Shown here: positions 5,864 to 12,311 of the stretch, piece by piece | Layout: each line of letters begins with the position of its first letter | Numbering within the stretch: position 1 is the stretch's first letter | Assembly (NCBI GenBank): GCA_964598275.1 | Contig: CAZRAZ010000008.1 | Span: forward strand, 1 to 21,578 | Origin: JAHIEZ01 sp964598275 | GTDB taxonomy: Bacteria; Patescibacteriota; Microgenomatia; UBA12405 | Length of the DNA stretch: 21,578 nucleotides | Direction of reading: 5' to 3' | Translations under genes and position numbers: made by a program | The notes under the pieces: model-generated | What the model was told of the DNA's origin: nothing | What the model saw: the letters and a program-made list of their open reading frames with translations, nothing else | Databases searched by the model: none

Positions 5864-6890
5864 TGAAATACAAAACAGCTGTAATGTGCTGTTAAGAATG
5901 GACTTGGACGTACCGATTGTGAACGGAAGCGTGGTTGATAATAGCAGACTAAAAAAATCACTGTTAACCATAAAACTTTTGTTGGAAAAGGGGTGCAAGA
6001 TAGTAATAATCGGGCACAGGGGCAGGCCCCAGCCGTGGCGGGGCGGGCCCGATGGAAAAGATGAGGAATTGTCATTAAGGCCGGTATATGCAGAATTAAT
6101 GTCTTTACTGGAACAAAACGGCTACAACGTGATTGGCAGTGTGTTTGTGGATGAGGTAGAAAATAGGGAAAAAATTAGCGATGTTATTGGGACAAACAGA
6201 ATTGTTTTTATGGAAAATTTGAGATTTTATGAAGGTGAAAGAAATAATGATGACAGTTTTTTGGGGGCAGTAAAGGAAGTCTGTCAATGTTTTGTTAATG
6301 ATGCTTTTGGAGTGGCTCACAGAAAAGAGGCGTCGATGATGCTGTGGCAAAAAATGCCGACGTTTTATGGTTTAAATTTTGTAGACGAGGCGGAAAAATT
6401 GGAAAGACTGCGGCAGAACGTACAAAGACCACTGATAGTGATTTTGGGGGGAGTCAAACAAGATAAACTAAATTATCTATCGGAGCTGACGGCTTGGGCC
6501 GACAAAGTGCTGGTGGCGGGAAAGTTGATAACGATGGTAAAGGAAGAAGATTTAAGAAATGAGAAGATTAAAGTGGGAATGTTGACAGAAACTGGTTTGG
6601 ATATAAATGAAGCAAGTGTGGTAGATTTTAAAAATATTTTAGCAGAGGCAAAAACGGTAATTTGGGTGGGGGCGCTGGGAAAGTTTGAAGTGGAAGAAGG
6701 AAGAAGATCGACGGCAAAGATTGCCAAGTTTTTGGCCGAAAAAGAGGTGTTTTGGGTGATAGCCGGGGGAGACAGCCTAGCGTCGGTTGCCAATTTGGGG
6801 ATAGAAAATAAAATTGATTTGGTGATTTCGGGAGGAGGAGTAGCGCTGGAGTTTTTGACGAAAGAGAGATTGCCCGCCTGGGAGAGTTGA
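5844..6890 (+). CDS. pgk: Phosphoglycerate kinase (short form with a GC-rich in-frame insert)
   Basis: Transfers phosphate from 1,3-bisphosphoglycerate to ADP in lower glycolysis. Family landmarks are RMDLDVP (18-24, usually RxDFNVP), GHRGRP (57-62), MENLRFYEGE (123-132), FVNDAFGVAHR (150-160), LGGVKQDK (201-208), AGGDSLASV (307-315) and SGGGVALEFL (329-338). At 348 residues it is about 45 shorter than typical bacterial enzymes, mainly between the lobes. The usual WNGPMGVFE is WVGALGKFE. Residues 63-69 (QPWRGGP, bases 6030-6050) split an otherwise typical GRPDGK loop and are strikingly GC-rich and palindromic, so they look like an insertion. The start overlaps rpiB by 20 bp. Confidence 0.93.
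   Translation: MKLQSVSEIQNSCNVLLRMDLDVPIVNGSVVDNSRLKKSLLTIKLLLEKGCKIVIIGHRGRPQPWRGGPDGKDEELSLRPVYAELMSLLEQNGYNVIGSVFVDEVENREKISDVIGTNRIVFMENLRFYEGERNNDDSFLGAVKEVCQCFVNDAFGVAHRKEASMMLWQKMPTFYGLNFVDEAEKLERLRQNVQRPLIVILGGVKQDKLNYLSELTAWADKVLVAGKLITMVKEEDLRNEKIKVGMLTETGLDINEASVVDFKNILAEAKTVIWVGALGKFEVEEGRRSTAKIAKFLAEKEVFWVIAGGDSLASVANLGIENKIDLVISGGGVALEFLTKERLPAWES
6011..6051. repeat. GC-rich palindromic segment inside pgk
   Basis: CGGGC (6011-6015) and GCCCG (6047-6051) are inverted repeats. Between them GCCCC(A)GC-CGTG-GCGGGGC (6026-6044) forms a hairpin. The 21-bp core 6030-6050 is flanked by near-identical GGGCAGGCCC and GGGCGGGCCC, and encodes 7 extra residues without breaking the frame. 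Confidence 0.55.
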
Positions 6891-6897
6891 ATTGTTG

Positions 6898-6903
6898 TAT
6901 GAT
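6898..6903 (+). promoter_or_regulatory. -10 hexamer TATGAT of gap
   Basis: TATGAT (5 of 6 consensus) lies in the 19-bp pgk-gap spacer, 6 bp before the gap ATG. It suggests an internal promoter that would give a leaderless gap mRNA in addition to read-through from rpiB-pgk. Confidence 0.45.
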
Positions 6904-6909
6904 TAAGAT

Positions 6910-7950
6910 ATGGCAGAGAAAAAATTGAAAATTGGGATTAATGGTTTTGGCAGAATTGGGAGTGTGGCTTTAAGAGCGATTTTGATGGAAAAATATGACG
7001 TTGAAGTAGTAGCGATTAATACGACGGGGAAAATTCCAATTGAGGCAATTGCGATGGGGTTTAAATATGATTCGGTTTATGGACGAGCACCGACGAAGGT
7101 GGCTTGGGGGGAAGCGGAAAAAGGCGGAGAGATAGGCAGACTGCAAGTGGGAGAGGAAAGTATCCCGGTTTTGGGTGAAATGGAGCCAAAAAGAATTTCC
7201 TGGAAAAAATATGGAGCGGAAGTGGTACTGGAGTGTACCGGGGCTTTTACCGACAAAAGAGCCGGTGATCATTTGAAAGCAGGGGCAAAAAAAGTAGTGA
7301 TTTCGGCACCGGCAAAGGATGATAGCATTCCGCTTTTAGTGTTGGGAGTAAATGAAGAAAAATATAAAGGGGAAAGAATAGTGTCAAACGGATCGTGCAC
7401 TACCAACTGCGTGGCTCCGATTGTAAAAATTATAGATCAAAAAATTGGCTTTCAGGAAGGAAACTTGACAACAATTCATGCCTATACCAGCACCCAAGGC
7501 TTGGTTGACAGTTGCCAGTCCGATCCAAGACGGGGCAGAGCGGCGGCGGTAAATATAGTGCCAACGACAACGGGAGCGGGTGAGGCGGTGGTAGAAGCTT
7601 ATCCGGAAGCTAAAGGAAGATTTTCGGGAACCGCCATCAGAGTGCCGGTGATTTGCGGTTCTTATTCTGACCTGACATTTAAACTGGTAAGAAAGTCGAG
7701 CAAAGAGGAAATTAATACTATTTTTGAAGAAGCCAGTATTGAGCCGAAATTGGTGGGAAAATTGAAGGTAAGTTATGAACCCTTGGTGAGCAGTGACATT
7801 GTGGGCAATAATGGCAGTTGTATTATTGATGCACTAAGAACCAGGGTGGTGGGTGATGATATGTGCATGATTGGAGCATGGTACGATAACGAATATGCTT
7901 ATAGTTGCCGATTGGTAGAAATGGCAATGTATATTGGTCAGAAAAAATGA
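6910..7950 (+). CDS. gap: Glyceraldehyde-3-phosphate dehydrogenase, type I
   Basis: Oxidises glyceraldehyde 3-phosphate to 1,3-bisphosphoglycerate, the substrate-making step just before pgk. The 346-residue protein has the Rossmann motif INGFGRIG (10-17), KYDSVYGR (52-59), the catalytic Cys163 in NGSCTTNC (usually NASCTTNC), His190 in HAYTSTQGLVDS, RRGRAAAVNIVPTTTGAG, and WYDNEYAYSCRLVEM near the end. The aspartate that normally follows the second strand and selects NAD (ND at the 32-33 region) is replaced: the text reads INTTG at 36-40. That could relax NAD/NADP preference; this is inference. rpe starts within its stop codon (ATGA). Confidence 0.96.
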   Translation: MAEKKLKIGINGFGRIGSVALRAILMEKYDVEVVAINTTGKIPIEAIAMGFKYDSVYGRAPTKVAWGEAEKGGEIGRLQVGEESIPVLGEMEPKRISWKKYGAEVVLECTGAFTDKRAGDHLKAGAKKVVISAPAKDDSIPLLVLGVNEEKYKGERIVSNGSCTTNCVAPIVKIIDQKIGFQEGNLTTIHAYTSTQGLVDSCQSDPRRGRAAAVNIVPTTTGAGEAVVEAYPEAKGRFSGTAIRVPVICGSYSDLTFKLVRKSSKEEINTIFEEASIEPKLVGKLKVSYEPLVSSDIVGNNGSCIIDALRTRVVGDDMCMIGAWYDNEYAYSCRLVEMAMYIGQKK

Positions 7951-8561
7951 GAATAATACCAAGCATTTTGGAAAAGAGTTGGCTAAGGGCAGAAAGGAAA
8001 ATCAGGATGGTAAAAGATTTAGTAAAGTGGATACAGATTGATGTAATTGACGGAATATTTGTTTTTGAAAAAACATTTGAGCTGGAGTTACTGAAGGGAA
8101 TATTGGAGGAAAATGAAAAAAATTTATTGGATATTCATTTGATGGTAAAAGAGCCAATAAAGTGGATCAATAAGTGTGAATTTGTGGGTGCCAGCCGAAT
8201 AATCGGACAGGTGGAAATGATGACCGACAGAGAGGAATTTGTGAAAAGAGTAAAAGATATGGGGATAGAGGTCGGTTTGGCTTTTGATATAAATACAAAG
8301 ATAAAAAATATTCCGGAAGAAACTGATATGGTATTACTAATGGGAAGAAAAGTAGGATTTGAAGTAATGCCGTTTGAAGAAAAGGTGTGGGAAAGAATAA
8401 AAAAAATAAGAGAGCAGAAATTTGAAATTGGAGTAGATGGAGGAGTGAATATTAGCAACATTGAAAGATTAAAAAAGGAAGGGGTGGATTTGGCTTATTG
8501 TGGCGGAGCTATATTCGGAGAAGGTAAAATAGAGGATAATTTAAAAAACTTACAAAGATGA
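7947..8561 (+). CDS. rpe: Ribulose-phosphate 3-epimerase-like protein
   Basis: A TIM-barrel enzyme that interconverts ribulose 5-phosphate and xylulose 5-phosphate. The 204 residues include IPSIL (4-8), DVIDGIFV (32-39), LDIHLMVKEP (61-70), GVDGGV (162-167) and YCGGAIFG (184-191). The expected metal ligands are His, Asp, His, Asp. Here the first is Gln30 (WIQIDVIDG rather than WIHxDVMDG), while Asp32, His64 and Asp164 are kept. The phosphate loop is also divergent (MGRKVGFEVMPF). It may be a true epimerase with altered metal binding or a related sugar-phosphate enzyme. The chosen start overlaps the gap stop as ATGA; a longer frame upstream lies wholly inside gap. The LOG gene begins the same way within its stop. 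Confidence 0.85.
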   Translation: MRIIPSILEKSWLRAERKIRMVKDLVKWIQIDVIDGIFVFEKTFELELLKGILEENEKNLLDIHLMVKEPIKWINKCEFVGASRIIGQVEMMTDREEFVKRVKDMGIEVGLAFDINTKIKNIPEETDMVLLMGRKVGFEVMPFEEKVWERIKKIREQKFEIGVDGGVNISNIERLKKEGVDLAYCGGAIFGEGKIEDNLKNLQR

Positions 8562-9118
8562 GAAAAACAGACAAGCTGATAAAAAAAATAACTTTTTTGG
8601 GTGATGGGGAGGCCAGAAAAAATCAAAAACATTACAAGCAGGCGGTAAAAGTGGCAAAAATACTGGCTGAAAACGGTTACATAATCGTTAATGGCGGCGG
8701 GCCGGGGGTGATGAAAGCAGCAACCGAGGGAGCAAAAATGGGAAAGGGCCGAGTGGAAGTGGTAATTTTGGATGAGGATAAGCAACCGGATAATTACGAG
8801 GGGGTGGATTGTGAGAATGTGAGACAAGCGGATAAAGTTTTTAGCATGCCAACATACGAATCGAGATTAAAAAAATTAATGGAGTTGGGTGATGCTTTTG
8901 TAATTTTTAAGGGAGGGACGGGGACAATTTCGGAAATCGGCATGATCTGGAATAGGGCAAAATACGACTTTGGGCATCATGAACCATTGATATTTTTTGG
9001 TAAGTTTTGGAAAAAGATTATCAGAGATTTAAGTGAGGGGCTGGATTTGGAAGATAAGGAAAAAGAAGTGATAACGGTGGTAACAAAGGCAGAAGAGGTG
9101 TTGGCTAGTTTAAAATAA
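8558..9118 (+). CDS. LOG family protein (Rossmann-fold nucleotide-binding)
   Basis: The 186-residue protein has the two signature loops of the LOG/lysine decarboxylase-like family: GGGPGVM at 46-52 and GGTGTISE at 119-126, with SRLKKLM between them at 102-108. Characterised members are phosphoribohydrolases that release a base from nucleoside 5'-monophosphates, including cytokinin ribotides. The usual proline before GGxGT is lysine here (FKGGTGT). It starts at ATGA overlapping rpe, so it is likely co-translated with the pentose-phosphate genes and may act on a ribosylated metabolite. The exact substrate is unknown. The 3' end overlaps the convergent capA-like gene by 14 bp. Confidence 0.88.
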   Translation: MRKTDKLIKKITFLGDGEARKNQKHYKQAVKVAKILAENGYIIVNGGGPGVMKAATEGAKMGKGRVEVVILDEDKQPDNYEGVDCENVRQADKVFSMPTYESRLKKLMELGDAFVIFKGGTGTISEIGMIWNRAKYDFGHHEPLIFFGKFWKKIIRDLSEGLDLEDKEKEVITVVTKAEEVLASLK

Positions 9119-10106
9119 AGGGTCTGGAGTTTTGTTGGATTTCAATGGGAAAAGTCTCCCGACTTATTATTTTATCTTTTGAAAGAGTGAGGCGGACGAT
9201 GTTGGAATGAGAGGTGTTATAAGACCAATTTTGATCGAAGATAAAATTGCCAAAAGAATAAAAGATGGGGCGGTTTTTGTAAATTTCCGGCTCTTGCCAA
9301 ACATGAGGGTGGTGACCGTGAATAATATCGGCTCCCCTATCAATAAGTTGATGAGCAAAATCAACTTTCCAAGTTTCGGGGCGAGGCAAGTATTCTGCCC
9401 CCCAGTGAAGAGAGATAATTAGCCAATCCACTTGCGAATCGTATTTGGCAACCAAGGTTTTGATGTGTTCGGGATCAAAACTATGAGCACCGGTGAGATC
9501 GAAACCAATAAAACCAAAACTAATAGTGTTGATGGTTTGCCGGTTAAATTCAGTAGCTTCCTGGTGAGAATAGACGAAAGGAAGAGAGTATTCTCTTAAA
9601 TAATTTTTGGTTTGGACAAGACCATCCTGACCAAAGTTTAAAATATGATTATTTGATAGATTGAAGAAAAATTTATGGTATTGAAGTTGGAGTAGAAAAC
9701 GGGTGTCGCCACAAAAGGTGAAAGTGCTAAGGGAAAGAGTGGGGCAACTTTTGATAATAGGAGATTCGAGGTTGGCAAGATTTAAATCGTTTTGCCTAAG
9801 CCAAGAAGATAGACCGGAAAAACTCCAGGAAAAGTCATTTTTGTTTCTAGCGGTTTGGGTGATCATGCGGCCAAGGCCTAAATCCCCCATCAAACCTAAG
9901 GTGACAAGAGATGGTATCGGGGCGGGAGTGGAGGTAGGGGTGGGACTGGCCCCGATGCCCTGCGGGATACGGGGTGCCCTCCACAGCGGGCAGGCCTTCG
10001 GCAGTGAAATTTGGTTAGAAGAAAACGAGAGAGGTAAAAACAAAAAGAAGGCAGGGATAGAGATGATAAGAAGGGCAGAATATATAAGAATAGACTTTGC
10101 AGGCAT
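9105..10106 (-). CDS. CapA-family (PGA_cap) metallophosphatase-like surface protein
   Basis: A 333-residue protein with an N-terminal membrane anchor or signal (about residues 6-27), then a proline/threonine linker (SPTPTSTPAPIP), then a CapA/PgsA-type domain with calcineurin-like metal motifs: GDLGLGR (74-80), NLESP (112-116), SNNH (151-154), HWGAEY (234-239), HGHHPHVW (263-270) and YSFGNFIFDQ. Family members take part in poly-gamma-glutamate capsule synthesis or other envelope hydrolysis; which applies here is unknown. Residues 38-53 (ACPLWRAPRIPQGIGA) are encoded by a GC-rich patch that looks inserted into the linker. The gene starts 6 bp from a -10 shared with the divergent lipoprotein gene. 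Confidence 0.88.
   Translation of the reverse strand: MPAKSILIYSALLIISIPAFFLFLPLSFSSNQISLPKACPLWRAPRIPQGIGASPTPTSTPAPIPSLVTLGLMGDLGLGRMITQTARNKNDFSWSFSGLSSWLRQNDLNLANLESPIIKSCPTLSLSTFTFCGDTRFLLQLQYHKFFFNLSNNHILNFGQDGLVQTKNYLREYSLPFVYSHQEATEFNRQTINTISFGFIGFDLTGAHSFDPEHIKTLVAKYDSQVDWLIISLHWGAEYLPRPETWKVDFAHQLIDRGADIIHGHHPHVWQEPEIYKNRPIFYSFGNFIFDQNWSYNTSHSNIVRLTLSKDKIISRETFPIEIQQNSRPFILN
9947..9995. repeat. GC-rich palindromic segment inside the capA-like gene
   Basis: In an AT-rich gene this roughly 49-bp patch is strongly GC-rich. On the coding strand it contains TGCCC...GGGCA, CCTGC...GCAGG and CCCCG...CGGGG inverted repeats. It encodes about 16 residues in the linker between membrane anchor and domain, without a frameshift. 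Confidence 0.5.
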
Positions 10107-10112
10107 ATTTTC

Positions 10113-10120
10113 ATTATAAT
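10113..10120. promoter_or_regulatory. Single palindromic -10 shared by the divergent capA-like and lipoprotein genes
   Basis: The two start codons are separated by only 19 bp (10107-10125). The 8-mer ATTATAAT reads as a perfect TATAAT in both directions: rightward at 10115-10120, 5 bp before the lipoprotein ATG, and leftward at 10118-10113, 6 bp before the capA-like ATG. Rightward, TAGACT at 10091-10096 could serve as -35 with an 18-bp spacer. Confidence 0.65.
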
Positions 10121-10125
10121 TACTT

Positions 10126-10938
10126 ATGCTTAAAAAAGTAGCAATGATGTTTTTGTGTGGTCTGGTGTTGGGGGGCTGTAGTCTTAAACCGCAAAAATCA
10201 GGAATAGAAATAATGAGTTACCCAACGGCAAAAGTTTTTATTGATGGCAAAGAAGCCGGAATGACCCCGTATAAAAATGTAACTTTAAAACCGGGAGAGG
10301 CGGAGATTAGACTGGAAGCAAGAAATAAAACCTGGAAAAGAAAAATTGACCTGAAAAGTGATGTAAATACGGTGATTAATTGGGAATTTGGTGAAGGAGA
10401 AAATGAGGATGGGGGTTATTTGCTTTTTATGGAAAAAACAGGAAATGAGAAAAGGGCTGGATTGATGGTAAGCGCCAGTCCGGATAAAGCAGCGGTGGCG
10501 GTTGAGGGAGAAATAATAGGCTTTAGTCCTTTGAGGATTGATGATGTCTCCGGGGGAGATAAACAGGTGTCAATAAGTTTCCCCGGTTATAAGAGTATAA
10601 ATTTATATATTAAAACAACCGGGGGTTATCAGTTGGTGATAGAGGCTTTTATGGTAGAGCAAAAGATTGAAAATGATACAGAAAATCCGCTGGAGTTGGT
10701 AGTGGAAGACTTGGAACCAAAAATGGAAAGTAGTTTGGGGAAAGTAGTAATTTTAAAAACTGAAACGGGCTGGCTACGGGTAAGAGAGGCGGCCAGTTCG
10801 GGAGGGCGGGAAGTGGGTAGAGTAAATCCAGAGGAAGAATATAATCTCCTGGAAGAAAAAGAGGGTTGGTATAAAATTGATTACGAGGAAGGGAAAGAAG
10901 GTTGGATATCAGCTAGCTACGCCGATAAGCTTTTGTGA
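10126..10938 (+). CDS. Lipoprotein with PEGA-like repeats and a C-terminal SH3 domain
   Basis: The 270-residue protein starts with a lipoprotein signal (lipobox LGGC, lipidated Cys18), so it is probably tethered to the outer face of the membrane. Two PEGA-like units follow: SYPTAKVFIDGKEAGMTPYK at about 30-50, and SASPDKAAVAVEGEIIGFSP near 117-136. The C-terminal 65 residues (WLRVREAASSGG...EEGWYKIDYEEGKEGWIS) resemble a bacterial SH3b domain, which often binds cell wall or protein partners. The combination suggests an envelope adaptor; the partner is unknown. Its 3' end overlaps the convergent glycosyltransferase gene by 26 bp. Confidence 0.85.
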   Translation: MLKKVAMMFLCGLVLGGCSLKPQKSGIEIMSYPTAKVFIDGKEAGMTPYKNVTLKPGEAEIRLEARNKTWKRKIDLKSDVNTVINWEFGEGENEDGGYLLFMEKTGNEKRAGLMVSASPDKAAVAVEGEIIGFSPLRIDDVSGGDKQVSISFPGYKSINLYIKTTGGYQLVIEAFMVEQKIENDTENPLELVVEDLEPKMESSLGKVVILKTETGWLRVREAASSGGREVGRVNPEEEYNLLEEKEGWYKIDYEEGKEGWISASYADKLL

Positions 10939-11923
10939 TAAGGGTGGAAAGAATAAGAGCAATACCAAGAAAGGCGTAGAATTTTTGTTGACTGTTTAGA
11001 AATAAGGAAAGGAGACCAAGAAGAAAGGTAAGAGCCCAATAGAAAATGGCTATTTGAGAACGGGACCAGCCAAGTTTTAGAAGTTGATGATGAAAATGGC
11101 TGTCGTCGGAAAGAAAGATAGATTTCTTTTGGGAAAGACGACGAATGATAACTAAAACAGCATCAATCATGGGGACTCCAAGCAAGAAAATGAGGGTAGC
11201 TAATTTGGCGCCGGAAAGAACAGAAAGAAGGGAAAGAAAAAAGCCGGCTAAACTTTTACCGCTGTAACCGGGCATAATGGATTGAGGAAAAAAGTTGTAA
11301 GGAAGAAAACCAAGATAGGAACCAGCAACAGCGCCGGCAAGAATAATGACTGGCCATTGGGTGGTATCGGTAGAAAATTTTAAACCCAAAATACCGATAA
11401 AAATAGCGGCGATAGAAACAAAACCGGGCAGTTGGCCTTCGATGCCGGCGGCCCAACCAACGGTGTTGGTGCACCAAACCAACCAAAAAATAAGAAGAAG
11501 AGAGGAAAGAGCGGGGGAAAGATTGATGACACCACCAAAGGGATTGGAAAGGTAATTGATACCAATACCGGCAGAAATAATAATAAGAGCAGAAACCAGA
11601 TTGGTGAAAAGACGAAAATGGGGACTAATGTCCTTGATGTCGTCAAGTAAGCCAACAGAGAGAGTGAGAGTGGCGGCAATAAGAATGGATAAAAGATGCC
11701 GGTCGAGAGGGATAAGGAGAAGAGATGTTAGTAAAACGGCAATAAAAATCGGTAAACCGCCGCCACGGGGAAGAATTTTGACAGCAGTGGCATTGCCGGT
11801 TTTTTTATTTTTAAGATGCGGATCTTCGGTAAAGCCTCTGGCAATAAAAAAGTTACGAACCAGGGGGGTAAGGACAAAGGAAATCAGAGTGGAGATAAAG
11901 ATGGCAAGAAAGAAAGAAGTCAT
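10913..11923 (-). CDS. MraY/WecA-like phospho-sugar transferase (GT4-type) with altered active-site residues
   Basis: A 336-residue polytopic protein of the polyprenyl-phosphate N-acetylhexosamine-1-phosphate transferase family. PRGGGLPIF (52-60), the Asp-Asp pair in GLLDDIKD (Asp94, Asp95) and the cytoplasmic His motif HFHHQ (277-281) are present. The aspartate of the usual FMGDSGS motif is Tyr220 (IMPGYSGKS), and the usual NxxDGxDGL loop reads WAAGIEGQLPG. Either this is a subfamily with a different metal site or the protein is not a typical transferase. It ends a four-gene minus-strand envelope cluster and is 7 bp from the preceding small membrane protein gene, so it likely makes or modifies a lipid-linked sugar used by neighbours. 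Confidence 0.85.
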   Translation of the reverse strand: MTSFFLAIFISTLISFVLTPLVRNFFIARGFTEDPHLKNKKTGNATAVKILPRGGGLPIFIAVLLTSLLLIPLDRHLLSILIAATLTLSVGLLDDIKDISPHFRLFTNLVSALIIISAGIGINYLSNPFGGVINLSPALSSLLLIFWLVWCTNTVGWAAGIEGQLPGFVSIAAIFIGILGLKFSTDTTQWPVIILAGAVAGSYLGFLPYNFFPQSIMPGYSGKSLAGFFLSLLSVLSGAKLATLIFLLGVPMIDAVLVIIRRLSQKKSIFLSDDSHFHHQLLKLGWSRSQIAIFYWALTFLLGLLSLFLNSQQKFYAFLGIALILSTLITKAYRRS

Positions 11924-11930
11924 TGTTTTT

Positions 11931-12311
11931 TTAGCTAATAAGAGAGATTATTTTGACTAAACTGACTGAACAAAGGAAGGAAAAAAGGAAAGAAAAAATG
12001 CTTAAAAGATAGGAAAAGAGAGGATTACTTTTGAGGAAAAGAGCGGAAAGAAAATTGTTTACAAGTAAAAAAATTATAGAAAGACCGGGGAGGATAAAAA
12101 GATTGTTGGCAGAAGCCAGGCGGCCGTCGCCCCAGGGGCGGGAGTAAAAAAGAGGCACTTTTTGGGGAAGGTCAGAAAACTGGTTAATTAAAAAAAATAA
12201 CTGAAAAATGACGACTAAAGCATTCCAGCGAAGAATGTTAATAAGGTTTTTTTCTTGCCAGAATTGACCAAGAAGAGAAAGTTTTTGAGAAAAGAGATGG
12301 AGGATACTCAT
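11931..12311 (-). CDS. Small membrane protein, function unknown
   Basis: A 126-residue, very hydrophobic protein with about three membrane segments (near 27-43, 70-92 and 98-122). Between the first two lies a polar stretch PLFYSRPWGDGRLAS that is the only distinctive motif. I do not recognise a named family. Its start overlaps the stop of the GT39-like gene by 4 bp and it precedes the MraY/WecA-like gene by 7 bp. It is almost certainly translated with these glycan genes, perhaps as an accessory subunit; that role is inference. Confidence 0.75.
   Translation of the reverse strand: MSILHLFSQKLSLLGQFWQEKNLINILRWNALVVIFQLFFLINQFSDLPQKVPLFYSRPWGDGRLASANNLFILPGLSIIFLLVNNFLSALFLKSNPLFSYLLSIFSFLFSFLCSVSLVKIISLIS

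Noticed and set aside
7905..7946. Longer upstream start for the epimerase
   Set aside because: It lies inside the 3' end of gap. The ATGA overlap at 7947 gives the canonical N-terminus beginning just before IPSIL.
12118..12146. GC-rich palindromic stretch in the small membrane protein gene, possible insertion element
   Set aside because: It encodes SRPWGDGRLA, which looks like a native conserved motif between membrane segments rather than an added segment.
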